Assembly (NCBI GenBank): GCA_025457615.1 | Contig: JALOTZ010000021.1 | Location: 1-52,278 of the forward strand | Source: Verrucomicrobiota bacterium | GTDB lineage: Bacteria > Verrucomicrobiota > Verrucomicrobiia > Limisphaerales > DSYF01 | Length of the DNA: 52,278 bases | Reading direction: 5' to 3' | Part shown: positions 1 to 8,143 of the stretch, one piece after another | Numbering within the stretch: the first letter of the stretch is position 1 | How the letters are laid out: each line of letters starts with the position of its first letter | The notes under the pieces: generated by a model | The model's database searches: none | Told to the model about the DNA's origin: nothing | Seen by the model: only the letters and a program-made list of their open reading frames with translations | Made by a program: the position numbers and the translations under genes

Positions 1-65
1 TGGGTCCGACAGGACGAGTTGGGGTTGATTGGAGCACGAGGATGGAGTGGTGGAGCGGTGGAGTG

Positions 66-404
66 ATGAATGGAAGGCCACAACCCGTGTCCCCGCCCGC
101 GTTTCTCAAAGCCCACCCCGACGGCGTGCTGCTGTCGGTCAAAGTGCAACCCCGTTCATCGACGAACGAAATCGGCGAACCGCTCGGCAACGAACTCCGC
201 CTCAAGGTGACCGCGCCCCCGGTGGATTCCGCCGCCAACGAAGCCGTCATCAAACTGCTTGCCAAGACCCTGGGCATCGGCCGTCGCCAGATCGAACTGG
301 TCCGCGGCCAGACCTCGCGCCACAAGGTATTCAGGATCCATGGATTGAAAGTGGATGAGGTGGCGGCGATTCTGGTGGATGAGGTGGCGGCGATTCTGGA
401 TTGA
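66..404 (+). CDS. DUF167/YggU family protein
   Basis: Small conserved protein (112 aa from this ATG) of the YggU/DUF167 family, whose molecular function is not established. The family signature is clear: a strand with VKVQPRSS near the start, then LRLKVTAPPVDSAANEAV and a helix with KLLAKTLGI, followed by the closing IELVRGQTSRHKVFRI segment. An in-frame ATG at 42 would add eight residues (MEWWSGGV) that look unlike the family, so the ATG at 66, preceded by a GGTGGAG stretch, is preferred. The C-terminus is odd: the last codons are a perfect 24-nt tandem duplication, giving VDEVAAIL twice. No obvious operon partner; the next ORF begins 133 bases downstream and nothing recognisable lies between. 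Confidence 0.85.
   Translation: MNGRPQPVSPPAFLKAHPDGVLLSVKVQPRSSTNEIGEPLGNELRLKVTAPPVDSAANEAVIKLLAKTLGIGRRQIELVRGQTSRHKVFRIHGLKVDEVAAILVDEVAAILD
351..398 (+). repeat. 24-bp perfect tandem duplication at the 3' end of the DUF167 gene
   Basis: Two identical 24-base units (351-374 and 375-398), each beginning GTGGATGAGG and ending GATTCTG, lie directly before the stop codon. The duplication keeps frame and lengthens the protein by eight residues. It looks like a recent slippage event. Confidence 0.95.
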
Positions 405-537
405 TCCTCGACTGTGGCTTCCGATGAGTGAAGCGTCCGCCCCCCCCGATCTTTCTTCTCCTGCTGTTTCTCTTTATCGCCTCCTCCTGCAATTGGCGAG
501 GTACCGCATTTTCCCCGCGTGACAACCCACCGCTCCA

Positions 538-1332
538 ATGGTTACAAAGTCCCCATGGCCGCAAGGTCGGGAACTCGAACGGACATCACGCTTGCCTGAT
601 TCACCCACAGCCTTCACCCCAGACAACCGCGAGCACTACGGCGAGGCCGACACGCGGGCCAAGCTCATTGACCCCGCCCTGCACGACCGCGGCTGGACCG
701 AGGAGCACATCCGGCGCGAGCAAACCCCCGGTGGCATCGAGATCGTGGACGGCGCTCCCCGGCGCCCGTCCCAGAAGCACATCGATTACGTGCTGCGCGT
801 GAAGGTTTCCGCTTCGACCCAGCCGGTCGCGGTCGCCTACGTCGAGGCCAAGCGCGAGGATGAACCGCCCGAGACCGGTCTCCAGCAGGTCAAAGACTAC
901 GCCACCACCGCGGAGCGGTTGCACGTGCCATTCGTCTATGCCACCAACGGGCACCTGTTCATCGAATACAACCACCTCACCGGCCAGACCACCGCACCCA
1001 AACCCATCACCGGGTTTCCCACGCCCTCCGAATTGCGCGCCCGCTATGAGGCCGCCATGGGCTTCAGCCTGGATTCCGAGGAAGCCCAAGCCAATTTCCT
1101 GCTCAAACATTACCCGCCGGACGCCTTCAGCCATATCATCATCGATGAATGCCACCGGTCCGCGTGGGGCAAATGGTTCGAGGTTCTCAAGCGCAATCCC
1201 AACGCCATCCAGATCGGCCTCACCGCCACGCCCCGCCAACTCATCCTGTCCGCCCGGAAACAGCAGCAGCTCGCCGAACTCGAAGCCGTCCCCAACGCCC
1301 TCCTCCGCGAAGCCTTCCAAGGTGCGATGTAA
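538..1332 (+). pseudogene. Type I restriction HsdR remnant fused to an HsdS tail
   Basis: A 264-codon reading frame stitched from pieces of a type I restriction locus. Residues 33-185 match the HsdR N-terminal nuclease domain, with D83, E103 and K105 placed as the PD-ExK residues. The ORF then jumps directly to the helicase DEAD-box segment (IIIDECHRSAWGKW, D203-H206) and TATPR (229-233), so Walker A and most of the motor are missing. From about residue 236 it changes again to a tail rich in Arg/Gln/Glu that ends VPNALLREAFQGAM, typical of the HsdS C-terminus. A normal HsdR is roughly 800-1100 residues. The frame is open throughout, so a nuclease-only protein could still be made, but ATP-dependent restriction cannot be expected. 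I treat it as a decay product; the truncated hsdM downstream supports this. Confidence 0.8.
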
Positions 1333-1335
1333 GTC

Positions 1336-1857
1336 ATGAAAGCCACGCTCCAAGTCATCAACCAAATGCAGGCCGATGGCGTGATTGGTCAATACGCCAT
1401 CGGCGGCGCTGTCGGCGCCACTTTTTACCTCGAGCCCTCTGCCACGCTGGACATCGACATCTTCGTCTCCCTGCAAGCCCGGCCTGGCAGCCTCCTCCTT
1501 TCCCTCCAACCCCTCTATGACTACCTGGTCACGGGCCGCAAGTATGCGCAGCAGGGCGAATACATCGTCGTCGAGGGTTGGCCGGTTCAATTCCTCCCCC
1601 CCGGCGATGCCTTGGGTGAGGAAGCCATTGCCCAGGCCATCGCCACCGACATCGAGGGCGTTCCCGCCCGCGTCATGACCGCAGAGCACCTGGTGGCGCT
1701 CGCGCTCCAGCTCGGGCGCGGCAAGGATTTTAGCCGCCTACTCCAGTTCATCGAGGCCGGGGTCCTCGATGCGACCAGACTCGACCAGATTTTGACCCGC
1801 TTCCATCTCCTTGCTAAATGGGAGGATTTCGGCGATAAATTTCTCAGGAAATCATGA
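1336..1857 (+). CDS. Nucleotidyltransferase-fold protein (AbiEii-like)
   Basis: 173 aa. Residues 20-44 carry the minimal nucleotidyltransferase signature: YAIGGAVGATFY (the GG pair at 23-24) followed by TLDIDIF (metal-binding aspartates D39 and D41). The C-terminal half contains MTAEHLVALALQLGRGKDFSRL, the helical substrate region seen in AbiEii/AbiGii-type and similar stand-alone nucleotidyltransferases. Some such proteins act as toxins of toxin-antitoxin or abortive-infection modules, others are uncharacterised. The gene starts four bases after the HsdR/HsdS remnant and overlaps the following small gene by an ATGA junction, so the pair is translationally coupled. Its frame and motif are intact, in contrast to the decayed restriction genes on both sides. 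Function beyond nucleotidyl transfer is unknown. Confidence 0.65.
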   Translation: MKATLQVINQMQADGVIGQYAIGGAVGATFYLEPSATLDIDIFVSLQARPGSLLLSLQPLYDYLVTGRKYAQQGEYIVVEGWPVQFLPPGDALGEEAIAQAIATDIEGVPARVMTAEHLVALALQLGRGKDFSRLLQFIEAGVLDATRLDQILTRFHLLAKWEDFGDKFLRKS

Positions 1858-2015
1858 GCGACTTCATGCGCAAAGTGTTGGCGAGCAAACGGGAGACCCG
1901 CAAGCGTCTGGTTGAGCTGCCGTTTGCCCAGAAGCTGGTGCTCCTCGAAAAACTGCGCGACCGCAGCCTCCTGATCGCTTCCAGCCCCCTCCGCCAGCAG
2001 CATCGGCACAGCTAG
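1854..2015 (+). CDS. Small 53-aa basic protein coupled to the nucleotidyltransferase
   Basis: Very short ORF of 53 codons starting inside the stop codon of the nucleotidyltransferase gene (ATGA overlap at 1854-1857). The product is rich in Lys, Arg and Leu; residues 22-39 (LPFAQKLVLLEKLRDRSL) should form an amphipathic helix. A short hydrophilic partner that follows a nucleotidyltransferase is commonly met beside restriction loci, but I recognise no named family. The coupling suggests that the two proteins work together, for example as a toxin-antitoxin pair; this is inference. The hsdM remnant begins nine bases after its stop codon. Confidence 0.6.
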   Translation: MSDFMRKVLASKRETRKRLVELPFAQKLVLLEKLRDRSLLIASSPLRQQHRHS

Positions 2016-2024
2016 TGTTTTCGC

Positions 2025-2600
2025 ATGAGCCGCAGTCCCAAGCCGGACCCGGCGGCCAAACCGGCTAAACTCGCCAAGCCCGCCAAACACATCGATTCCC
2101 AGGGCGCTCTCAACAGTGCCGTCTGGGGCATCTGCGATGTCATGCGCCGTTCCAACTGCGCCGGCGCGCTCCAGTACGTTCCCGAGATCACCTGGATTCT
2201 TTTCCTCCGAATCCTCGACGTGCGCGAGGAGTTTGAGGCCGAACGCGCCGAGGCCGTGGGCGAAACCTTCCGCCCCTCGCTCAAGGCGCCCTATCGCTGG
2301 CGCGATTGGGCGGCGCCCGATTCCAAGCGCCGCAAGGAACTGCAGGAATCCAAGTCCAACGCCTTTTACGACTTCGTCAACACCGACCTCATTCCCCACC
2401 TCAAGAAGCTCCGGCACCACCCGAACGCCACACCGCGGCAGAAGGTGATCAGCGAGATCATGTCCGGCGTGGACCGCACCTGCAGTGCCGCCGAGATCCT
2501 CGCCGCCGTCGAGACCCGCAGCGCCGAAGTCCAGGCCGCGATCGAGCGTCTGGGCAGACTCATTGCCAGCCCCAGCAGCCGGATGTCTCCACCTGCATGA
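2025..2600 (+). pseudogene. Truncated type I DNA methyltransferase (HsdM N-terminal part)
   Basis: 191 codons matching only the N-terminal helical domain of type I modification subunits (HsdM_N): LNSAVWGICDVMRRS, the YVPEITWILFLRILD segment, KSNAFYDFVNTDLIPHL and ISEIMSGVD. An intact HsdM has about 500 residues with an S-adenosylmethionine site and an NPPF/NPPY catalytic motif; neither is present. After about residue 150 the frame changes to a charged helix (AAVETRSAEVQAAIERLGRL) resembling the coiled coil of HsdS, so this too is a fusion scar. The Lys/Pro/Ala-rich first 22 residues probably precede the native domain. With the HsdR/HsdS remnant at 538 it marks a dead type I locus whose internal segments have been deleted. 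Confidence 0.8.
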
Positions 2601-2687
2601 TTGAACAAAGCCCAGCCCCATTCATCTATCTCTATTCCGACAGTTCCAGGACAAAGAGAACGAGAAGGATCGGCCTCGTGAAACCGC

Positions 2688-3713
2688 TTGGCCCGATCCG
2701 CCGCGGTTGGTTTACTGCGCCGGTTGCAATCGCTGGTGGCGTCCATTGAATCGACCGGGCCCTGGGCACCCCTGATCTTCACGGGGGTGTTTATCGCAGC
2801 GTCGTTCCTCATGATCTGGCGGCTCGAGACGATGAACGACGGCGGATTCGAGGGCACCGTCCTGGGCACGCTGGTCATGCCCTACTGCTCGGGCGTCGGC
2901 AACCTGATCTTCGCCTTCATGATGGGCACTCGGGGTGGACCAGGCTCGGCCGTGATGGAGAACACCCTCGTCAACAACATCACCAACCTCACCCTGCTCA
3001 TCGGCCTGCCAGCCCTGATCTGGGGCCTGAGCCTGTCACCCGCGGGCCGCAAAAAGAAGAACGCGGTCCAGGAATCGCACGTCAACCGCCTCTCGCTCAT
3101 GCTGACCCTGGTGGCGGGGCTCTTCTTCACCGGAGTGGTCTGGGCCCTGGGACGGGATGGGCGGTTGGATTTCAGCGACGGGCTGGTGTTGGTGGGGATG
3201 TTCCTGTTCTGGCAGGTGTTTCACGTGTTCGAGGTGCTCAAGACCAATGTGCGCCAGAACCGCGCGTTCACCTGGACGTTGCCCGTGGACCTGCTGCTGT
3301 TGGGAGCGGGCGCGTATGGGATCTACTTCAGCACGGATTGGCTGGTGGAATGGGTGTCCCGGACGGACAGCGGGTTCCTGAGCCAGAAGTACCTGGGCTG
3401 GCTGAGCGGCTGGTTGATGGTGCTGCCCAACGCGCTGCTGGCGCTCTACTACGGCTGGCGCGGCCGGCCGGAGGTGGTTTACACCTCGCAAGCGGGCGAC
3501 GGCCACATCTGCATCCCGCTGTGCGTGGGGGTGTTTGCGCTGTATGAACCTCTGAAAGTGCCGGCGCTGTTCCGGGAGGCGCTGGTGCTGCTGGCAGCCG
3601 CCTTGGCGCTGCACCTGGTCCTGACGATGGTTTTCAAGGGACTCCCGCGCTGGCTGGGCGCTGTGCTGATCGCCGCCTACGGCGTGTTTCTCTACCAGGG
3701 ACTGCCGCGGTAG
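2688..3713 (+). CDS. CaCA-family sodium/calcium exchanger-like membrane protein
   Basis: 341 aa polytopic inner-membrane protein with about ten hydrophobic segments. Two halves look related: the first alpha-repeat-like region has GTVLGTLVMPYCSGVGNL followed by NTLVNNITNLTLLIGLPAL (residues 56-110), and the second has a WLSGWLMVLPNALLALYYG segment near residues 235-255. This duplicated layout and the Asn-rich LVNNITN helix suggest the Ca2+:cation antiporter superfamily, although the classical acidic motif (GTSxPE) is absent, so transport of calcium is not assured. The annotated start is TTG at 2688; a GTG at 2736 is an alternative and no strong ribosome site separates them. It stands alone on the plus strand after the restriction remnants. 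Confidence 0.6.
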   Translation: MARSAAVGLLRRLQSLVASIESTGPWAPLIFTGVFIAASFLMIWRLETMNDGGFEGTVLGTLVMPYCSGVGNLIFAFMMGTRGGPGSAVMENTLVNNITNLTLLIGLPALIWGLSLSPAGRKKKNAVQESHVNRLSLMLTLVAGLFFTGVVWALGRDGRLDFSDGLVLVGMFLFWQVFHVFEVLKTNVRQNRAFTWTLPVDLLLLGAGAYGIYFSTDWLVEWVSRTDSGFLSQKYLGWLSGWLMVLPNALLALYYGWRGRPEVVYTSQAGDGHICIPLCVGVFALYEPLKVPALFREALVLLAAALALHLVLTMVFKGLPRWLGAVLIAAYGVFLYQGLPR

Positions 3714-3720
3714 TTGGAGG

Positions 3721-3738
3721 AGGCCCTCGATTGGGCCT
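3721..3738. terminator. Possible terminator hairpin between convergent genes
   Basis: AGGCCC (3721-3726) and GGGCCT (3733-3738) form a six-base-pair stem with a six-base loop just after the exchanger stop codon. No strong T-run follows. The site lies between two converging genes, which is the only extra support. Confidence 0.3.
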
Positions 3739-3839
3739 TCCATGGTCAGTCGGGCGCCCAAAGGCTCCGACCGCAGCGCAGCCCGACCAGGTTGTTGGGT
3801 GGGCCAGGCAGGAAATGAAGCCTGCGGTGAAAGGTCAGT

Positions 3840-4331
3840 TTAAGCGCCGGCCAGCGGGTTGCCGCGGAACTGGTCGCTGAGGGTGGCGAACGGGATCTGA
3901 GCCTCCAGCCAACGCGGGTTCTTGGCAATGCCGCCCATGGACTTGCTGGTGTTGTTGCAGATCAGGCAGAGATTCTTGCCCAGGATCATGAACGCCTCGA
4001 ACCCGGTCCCGGTCCCATCATGCGAAAACTCGAAATCCCCCGCCTGATAGGTCTGCCCCGCCTGCCGCACCGTCTTGCGCAAGCCGGCGGAATCCGCCGG
4101 AAACCGGTCGGTGAAAACCTCCCGGCGCGGTCCCTGGTAAGACACCGTGCGGGCCTGGTTGTCGCTGATTGAGACAATCGCCAGTTCATCGAAGACGACT
4201 TCCCGGTAGCGGGAGTTCATTTCCTCGGCGCAGTTGAGAATCGATTTCCAAGCCTGTTCCAATGTCATGGCCATAATAACGTTGCCGGCTTTCAGCAGGA
4301 AAAGCGCCACGGCCGGGGCCTCACCACCCAT
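3840..4331 (-). CDS. Conserved-looking hypothetical protein
   Basis: 163 aa soluble protein that I do not recognise. It has no signal peptide beyond a weakly hydrophobic N-terminus, and the body is an alpha/beta-looking chain: helix EQAWKSILNCAEEMNSRY, strands around VVFDELAIVSISDN and a C-terminal half with FMILGKNLCLICNNTSKS. The start at 4331 is chosen because GGGAGG sits seven bases upstream; in-frame ATGs at 4274 and 4268 would give a shorter protein starting MAMTLEQAW and fit the apparent domain boundary. It diverges from tgt with about 70 bases between the starts. Three cysteines (two in the CLIC segment) could bind metal, but no motif is complete. Confidence 0.6.
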   Translation of the reverse strand: MGGEAPAVALFLLKAGNVIMAMTLEQAWKSILNCAEEMNSRYREVVFDELAIVSISDNQARTVSYQGPRREVFTDRFPADSAGLRKTVRQAGQTYQAGDFEFSHDGTGTGFEAFMILGKNLCLICNNTSKSMGGIAKNPRWLEAQIPFATLSDQFRGNPLAGA

Positions 4332-4400
4332 CCAAGGGCCTCCCGGCGAACGGGTAAGGATTGGTCTTGCGCGCCCTTTCGGCTACAACCTCCCCAACGC

Positions 4401-5537
4401 ATGTTCCAATTGCTCAAGACGGATCCCGGATCCAAAGCCCGCCTGGGCCGGTTGACCACGACGCGGGGCGCCATCGACACCCCGGTGTTCATGCCCGTGG
4501 GCACCCAAGCCTCGGTCAAGGCCATCGACCCGCGGGAACTGGACGAGATGGGCACCCAGATCATCCTGGGCAACACCTATCACCTGAACATCCGGCCGGG
4601 CATGGAGATCATCGAGGCGGCGGGCGGCCTGCACCGGTTCATGAACTGGCCCAAGCCGATCCTGACTGACAGCGGCGGATTCCAAGTATTCAGCCTGGCG
4701 CAAATCCGCAAGATCAAGGCGCACGGCGTCGAGTTCCGCTCGCACCTGGACGGCTCGCTCCTGTTTCTCGGCCCCAAGGAATCCATGGAGATCCAGCGCA
4801 AACTCGGATCCGACATCGCGATGGTGTTCGACGATTGCCCGCCCCACGACGCGCCGGCGAAGGATCTGCGCGCCGCCGTGGACCGCACCGTCCGCTGGGC
4901 CAAGGAATGCCGGGAGCAACCGCGCGCCGCGGGTCAGATGGTGTTTGGCATCGTGCAGGGCGGCAGCGACGCCCCTCTGCGCGAGCGTTGCGCCCGGGAA
5001 ATCACGGCGCTGGGCTTCGACGGCTACGCCATCGGCGGCGTGAGCGTGGGCGAACCGGAACCGGAAATGATGGCGGCGGTGGAACTGACCGAACCGCACC
5101 TGCCCGCCCAACAGCCGCGCTACGCCATGGGGTTGGGCACGCCGGCGCAGTTGGTCGAATTGATCGCCCGGGGGGTGGACATGTTCGATTGCGTTCTGCC
5201 CACGCGCGTGGCCCGCAACGGGACCGTGTTCACCTACAAGGGCGCCTACGTGCTGAAAGGCGGGCAATACAAGGCGGATTTCCGTCCGATCGAGGAAGGC
5301 TGCGACTGTTTTGCCTGCCAGCGGTTCACCCGGGCCTACCTGCGGCACCTGTTCAATGTGGGCGAGATCCTCGCGGCTCGGATGTTGAGCGTGCACAACA
5401 GCCACCTGTTCCTGCGGCTGATGCGGGATGTGCGGACGCATCTGGCAGCTGGAACGTTCAGCGACTTTCGCCGGGAGTTCATCGCCGGCTATGTCCCTTC
5501 CCGCCGTGTGCTCGCGGCCCGGATTGCGGAACGGTAG
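4401..5537 (+). CDS. tgt: Queuine/preQ1 tRNA-guanine transglycosylase
   Basis: Exchanges guanine-34 for preQ1 in tRNAs with GUN anticodons (Asp, Asn, His, Tyr), the committed step of queuosine formation on tRNA. At 378 aa the length is typical. All key features are present: LTDSGGFQVFSL with catalytic base Asp90, the FGIVQGG and YAIGGVSVGEP substrate loops (about 182-218), the nucleophile Asp263 in MFDCVLPTR, and the zinc site Cys301, Cys303, Cys306 and His332. The position of each agrees within one residue with the well-studied enzymes. The ATG at 4401 gives the expected MFQLLKTDPGSKARLGRL N-terminus. In many bacteria tgt is followed by yajC and sec genes; here a TPR membrane protein follows after 71 bases. 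Confidence 0.98.
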   Translation: MFQLLKTDPGSKARLGRLTTTRGAIDTPVFMPVGTQASVKAIDPRELDEMGTQIILGNTYHLNIRPGMEIIEAAGGLHRFMNWPKPILTDSGGFQVFSLAQIRKIKAHGVEFRSHLDGSLLFLGPKESMEIQRKLGSDIAMVFDDCPPHDAPAKDLRAAVDRTVRWAKECREQPRAAGQMVFGIVQGGSDAPLRERCAREITALGFDGYAIGGVSVGEPEPEMMAAVELTEPHLPAQQPRYAMGLGTPAQLVELIARGVDMFDCVLPTRVARNGTVFTYKGAYVLKGGQYKADFRPIEEGCDCFACQRFTRAYLRHLFNVGEILAARMLSVHNSHLFLRLMRDVRTHLAAGTFSDFRREFIAGYVPSRRVLAARIAER

Positions 5538-5608
5538 GCGCAAAATCCTCCACCGAGCCGCTTCTTGACAAGACCGTCGGTGGGAAACAATCTGCCGCCA
5601 GTGTTTTC

Positions 5609-6631
5609 ATGAAGTCCATTTTCTTTCATCCATCCACCTTGGCGCTGGCCGTCGGCCTGGCGCTGGCGCCGGCCGGCCTCCAGGCCGACGACAACACCAC
5701 CAACACCGTGGCGGGGGAGGCGGTGCCCAGCCCCCAGCAAATCCCGCCGGAGGTGGTGCGCTCGTTTCTCTATCTGCAGGAACAGATGCATGCCACCCAA
5801 CTGGCGGTGGAACGCAGCCGGCTGGATTCCGAGGCGGCGGCGGCTCGCAGTTCCGAAGCGCTGAATGCGCGCCTGCGGGTCATCGAGGAAGCGCTCCTCC
5901 AGGCCAACACCCAGGGCCGCACAGCCGTCGCAGACGCCAGCCGGCAGATCTCGGAATCCAATTATCGGGTGATGATCCTGGCCGGCATCATTGCCAGCCT
6001 CGGTTTTCTCGCGCTGGCCACCACCGCCTGGATGCAGTGGCGCGTGGCGTCGCAACTGTCAGCCCAGGGGACCGCGGTCGGCTCTCCGGCCCTGCTGCCG
6101 GCGGCTGGCTATTCCCCCATGGGCTTCCGGGCCGCCAACGGGCAGAGCGCCAACGTCCGGCTCATGCACACGCTGGGACGCCTGGAACACCGGATTGCCG
6201 AGCTGGAACTCGGACATCACGCGGCCATGCCGCCGGCCAATGTCCCGTCCGTGCAGGTGGCCAACCCGCCCATCCCGGCGGCCTCGACGAAGGATGCGGG
6301 CTCGAACGAGCCGCTGGCGGCGCTGATCAAGCAGGGGGAGGATCTGCTCACCCAAGAGGAGGCGGAACAGGCGGTTGCCCACTTCGACGCCCTCCTGGCC
6401 AAGCACCCCGGACATCCGGAGGTTCTCCTGCACAAAGGGGCGGCCTTGGAGCGGTTGGAGCGGGACGAGGAAGCGCTGGAGTGCTACGACCAGGCGCTGC
6501 GCGCCGACCATAACCACACGATGGCTTATCTGCACAAGGGCGGACTCTACAATCGCATGGAACGGTTCACCGAAGCGATGGAGTGCTACGAGAAAGCCCT
6601 CAAGGTGCAGGAAGGTCGCACCGCCGCCTGA
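5609..6631 (+). CDS. Exported membrane-anchored TPR protein
   Basis: 340 aa. Residues 1-25 form a signal peptide (MKSIFFHPSTLALAVGLALA, cut probably after LQA). Then come a coiled-coil-prone segment (residues 50-115, rich in Glu/Ala/Arg), a transmembrane helix (about 121-140, VMILAGIIASLGFLALATTA), a Pro/Ala-rich linker and two to three tetratricopeptide repeats at 231-335, with the TPR pattern HPEVLLHKGAALERLERDEE then NHTMAYLHKGGLYNRMERFT. The true start is the ATG at 5609; a longer overlapping frame running back into tgt is not coding there. Probably a scaffold for protein-protein contacts on one side of the membrane. It converges with the next gene with no base between the two stop codons. 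Confidence 0.8.
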   Translation: MKSIFFHPSTLALAVGLALAPAGLQADDNTTNTVAGEAVPSPQQIPPEVVRSFLYLQEQMHATQLAVERSRLDSEAAAARSSEALNARLRVIEEALLQANTQGRTAVADASRQISESNYRVMILAGIIASLGFLALATTAWMQWRVASQLSAQGTAVGSPALLPAAGYSPMGFRAANGQSANVRLMHTLGRLEHRIAELELGHHAAMPPANVPSVQVANPPIPAASTKDAGSNEPLAALIKQGEDLLTQEEAEQAVAHFDALLAKHPGHPEVLLHKGAALERLERDEEALECYDQALRADHNHTMAYLHKGGLYNRMERFTEAMECYEKALKVQEGRTAA

Positions 6632-8143
6632 TCAGTTGGCGCCCGCGTGGGCTCGCGCCCGCTCCTGATCCAACTGCCACCGCAAAGCCTCGATGCGCGC
6701 GCGCAGCAGGACCTGGTTCTCCTGCCCCCGCTGGGCCAGCTCCAGTTGCAGCTCGGTGATGCGCTGTTCATAGGCCCGCAGGCGGTCCTGCAGCGGGGCC
6801 TGCACGCGCTCCAGGCGCTCCTCCATGGCGGCCAACTGCTCGGCCACCGCAGCCTGCACCTCCAGCATGTCATCCATCTGGGTGGCCAGTTGCTGCACCA
6901 CGTTGTCCTTGAGCTGCTGCGCCAGGTGCGGCATCAGGCTGGACCGCGCCAAACGCTGAACGCGCTCGACATGCCGTTCGGCCTCCAAAGCCCGCCGCCG
7001 CCATTGTTCCTCCTCCCCCGGGGGCGCCTCCACCACGTTGGCCTCGATGAAGCTCCGGGTTTCGGGGGCCGCAGGCACCAAAGAGGAACTGAGGACCGGC
7101 ATCAGCGCGCGCCGACGCAGGCGATGGGAGCGCACCAGCAGAAGGACAAACACCAGGCCGGTGCCGCCAAGCAACCCGGCCAGCCACAGGTTGCGCTCCC
7201 CAAGCAATTGCACCGACACCCGGTTCACCGCCAGTTGCTGTTCCAGATGGACCACCTTCGCCGCCTCGCGCATCTCGCTCAACGCCGCCAGGGCCGGTTC
7301 GTCAATCCGTTGCCCCTTGCGAATCACCACTTCCCCGGGCTCGAACTGACGCATCCGCACCAGGCCGGACACCGCGAACGCCTTCGCCCGCTGCGTGAGG
7401 TTCGTGTCGAACCGGCAGTTGGGCTGCAACTGTTCAACCATGAACCCGGTGCTGGCCGCATCTCCGTCCGGAAACGCAGCCCGCAACGCGCGCCGCGCTG
7501 TGGAGAGCGGAATCAGGTCGCCACTCGACGTCCGCGTGGCGTTGGACAAGGCGTAGCCCTCCTTGACGAACCAGGCCAGGTCGGCCACGGGCGTGAGGTT
7601 CAACGGCAAGTGGTCCGGAATCGGCCCGCCTCCAGGAAGCTCATCCGGACAGACCGGCCGGGAAAGGACCTGCCGCAAGGGAGCAAACCAGGATTCGAGG
7701 AACTCCTCGCCGGTTGCCGATCCAGCCCATCGGCTGAGGGCCTGGGCGGGCACCGGCGGTCCGGGGTTGACGGCCAGGAACTGTTCCGCAATGTCCTGGA
7801 AGCCCTGGCTGGCAATGACTTCCGGCTGGAGACGGTGCGTGCCGTAGCGGGCCTGCAACACGGCGAGGAACTCCTCGCGCAGGCGGGTGACCGCCTGCCA
7901 CACTTCGCTCTCGATGAAGGCGGCGTGATTGGTGGAATAGACGACGAACAGGGGGATCTTGGCGGCCTCCTCATCCTGAATCGCCCGCGTAGCCTCTTCA
8001 TCCACCACCAGCAACCGCTTCGTGGTGATGACGTCGTTAGTCGCCTCCTCGCCCAACCGGTACGCCGGCAGATCCTCCGCCCAGCCGGGGCATGTCAGCA
8101 ACACCGGAACCAGCATCAGGAGCCGGGCAACGCGATTCACCAT
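6632..8143 (-). CDS. Exported protein resembling the PgpH ectodomain (7TMR-HDED), without HD domain
   Basis: 503 aa. Signal peptide at 1-22 (MVNRVARLLMLVPVLLTCPG), a large extracytoplasmic region at 25-310, one transmembrane helix at about 318-337, and a cytoplasmic coiled coil at 376-498. The outer region has hallmarks of the 7TMR-HDED ectodomain of the cyclic-di-AMP phosphodiesterase PgpH: an early YRLGEEATNDVITTKRLLVVDEEAT-type strand (residues 28-52), PLFVVY (64-69), and FEPGEVVIRKGQRID (267-281) directly before the membrane. PgpH continues with seven helices and an HD phosphodiesterase domain; here a coiled coil takes their place. The start (ATG 8143) follows from the signal peptide and overlaps the preceding gene by seven bases. 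It may be a sensor or decoy relative of PgpH; the signal detected is unknown. Confidence 0.65.
   Translation of the reverse strand: MVNRVARLLMLVPVLLTCPGWAEDLPAYRLGEEATNDVITTKRLLVVDEEATRAIQDEEAAKIPLFVVYSTNHAAFIESEVWQAVTRLREEFLAVLQARYGTHRLQPEVIASQGFQDIAEQFLAVNPGPPVPAQALSRWAGSATGEEFLESWFAPLRQVLSRPVCPDELPGGGPIPDHLPLNLTPVADLAWFVKEGYALSNATRTSSGDLIPLSTARRALRAAFPDGDAASTGFMVEQLQPNCRFDTNLTQRAKAFAVSGLVRMRQFEPGEVVIRKGQRIDEPALAALSEMREAAKVVHLEQQLAVNRVSVQLLGERNLWLAGLLGGTGLVFVLLLVRSHRLRRRALMPVLSSSLVPAAPETRSFIEANVVEAPPGEEEQWRRRALEAERHVERVQRLARSSLMPHLAQQLKDNVVQQLATQMDDMLEVQAAVAEQLAAMEERLERVQAPLQDRLRAYEQRITELQLELAQRGQENQVLLRARIEALRWQLDQERARAHAGAN

Noticed and set aside
4835..5608. Plus-strand open frame running through tgt into the TPR gene
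   Set aside because: tgt is certain in its own frame; the open frame is composed of Arg/Gly-rich shadow codons until the signal peptide at 5609.
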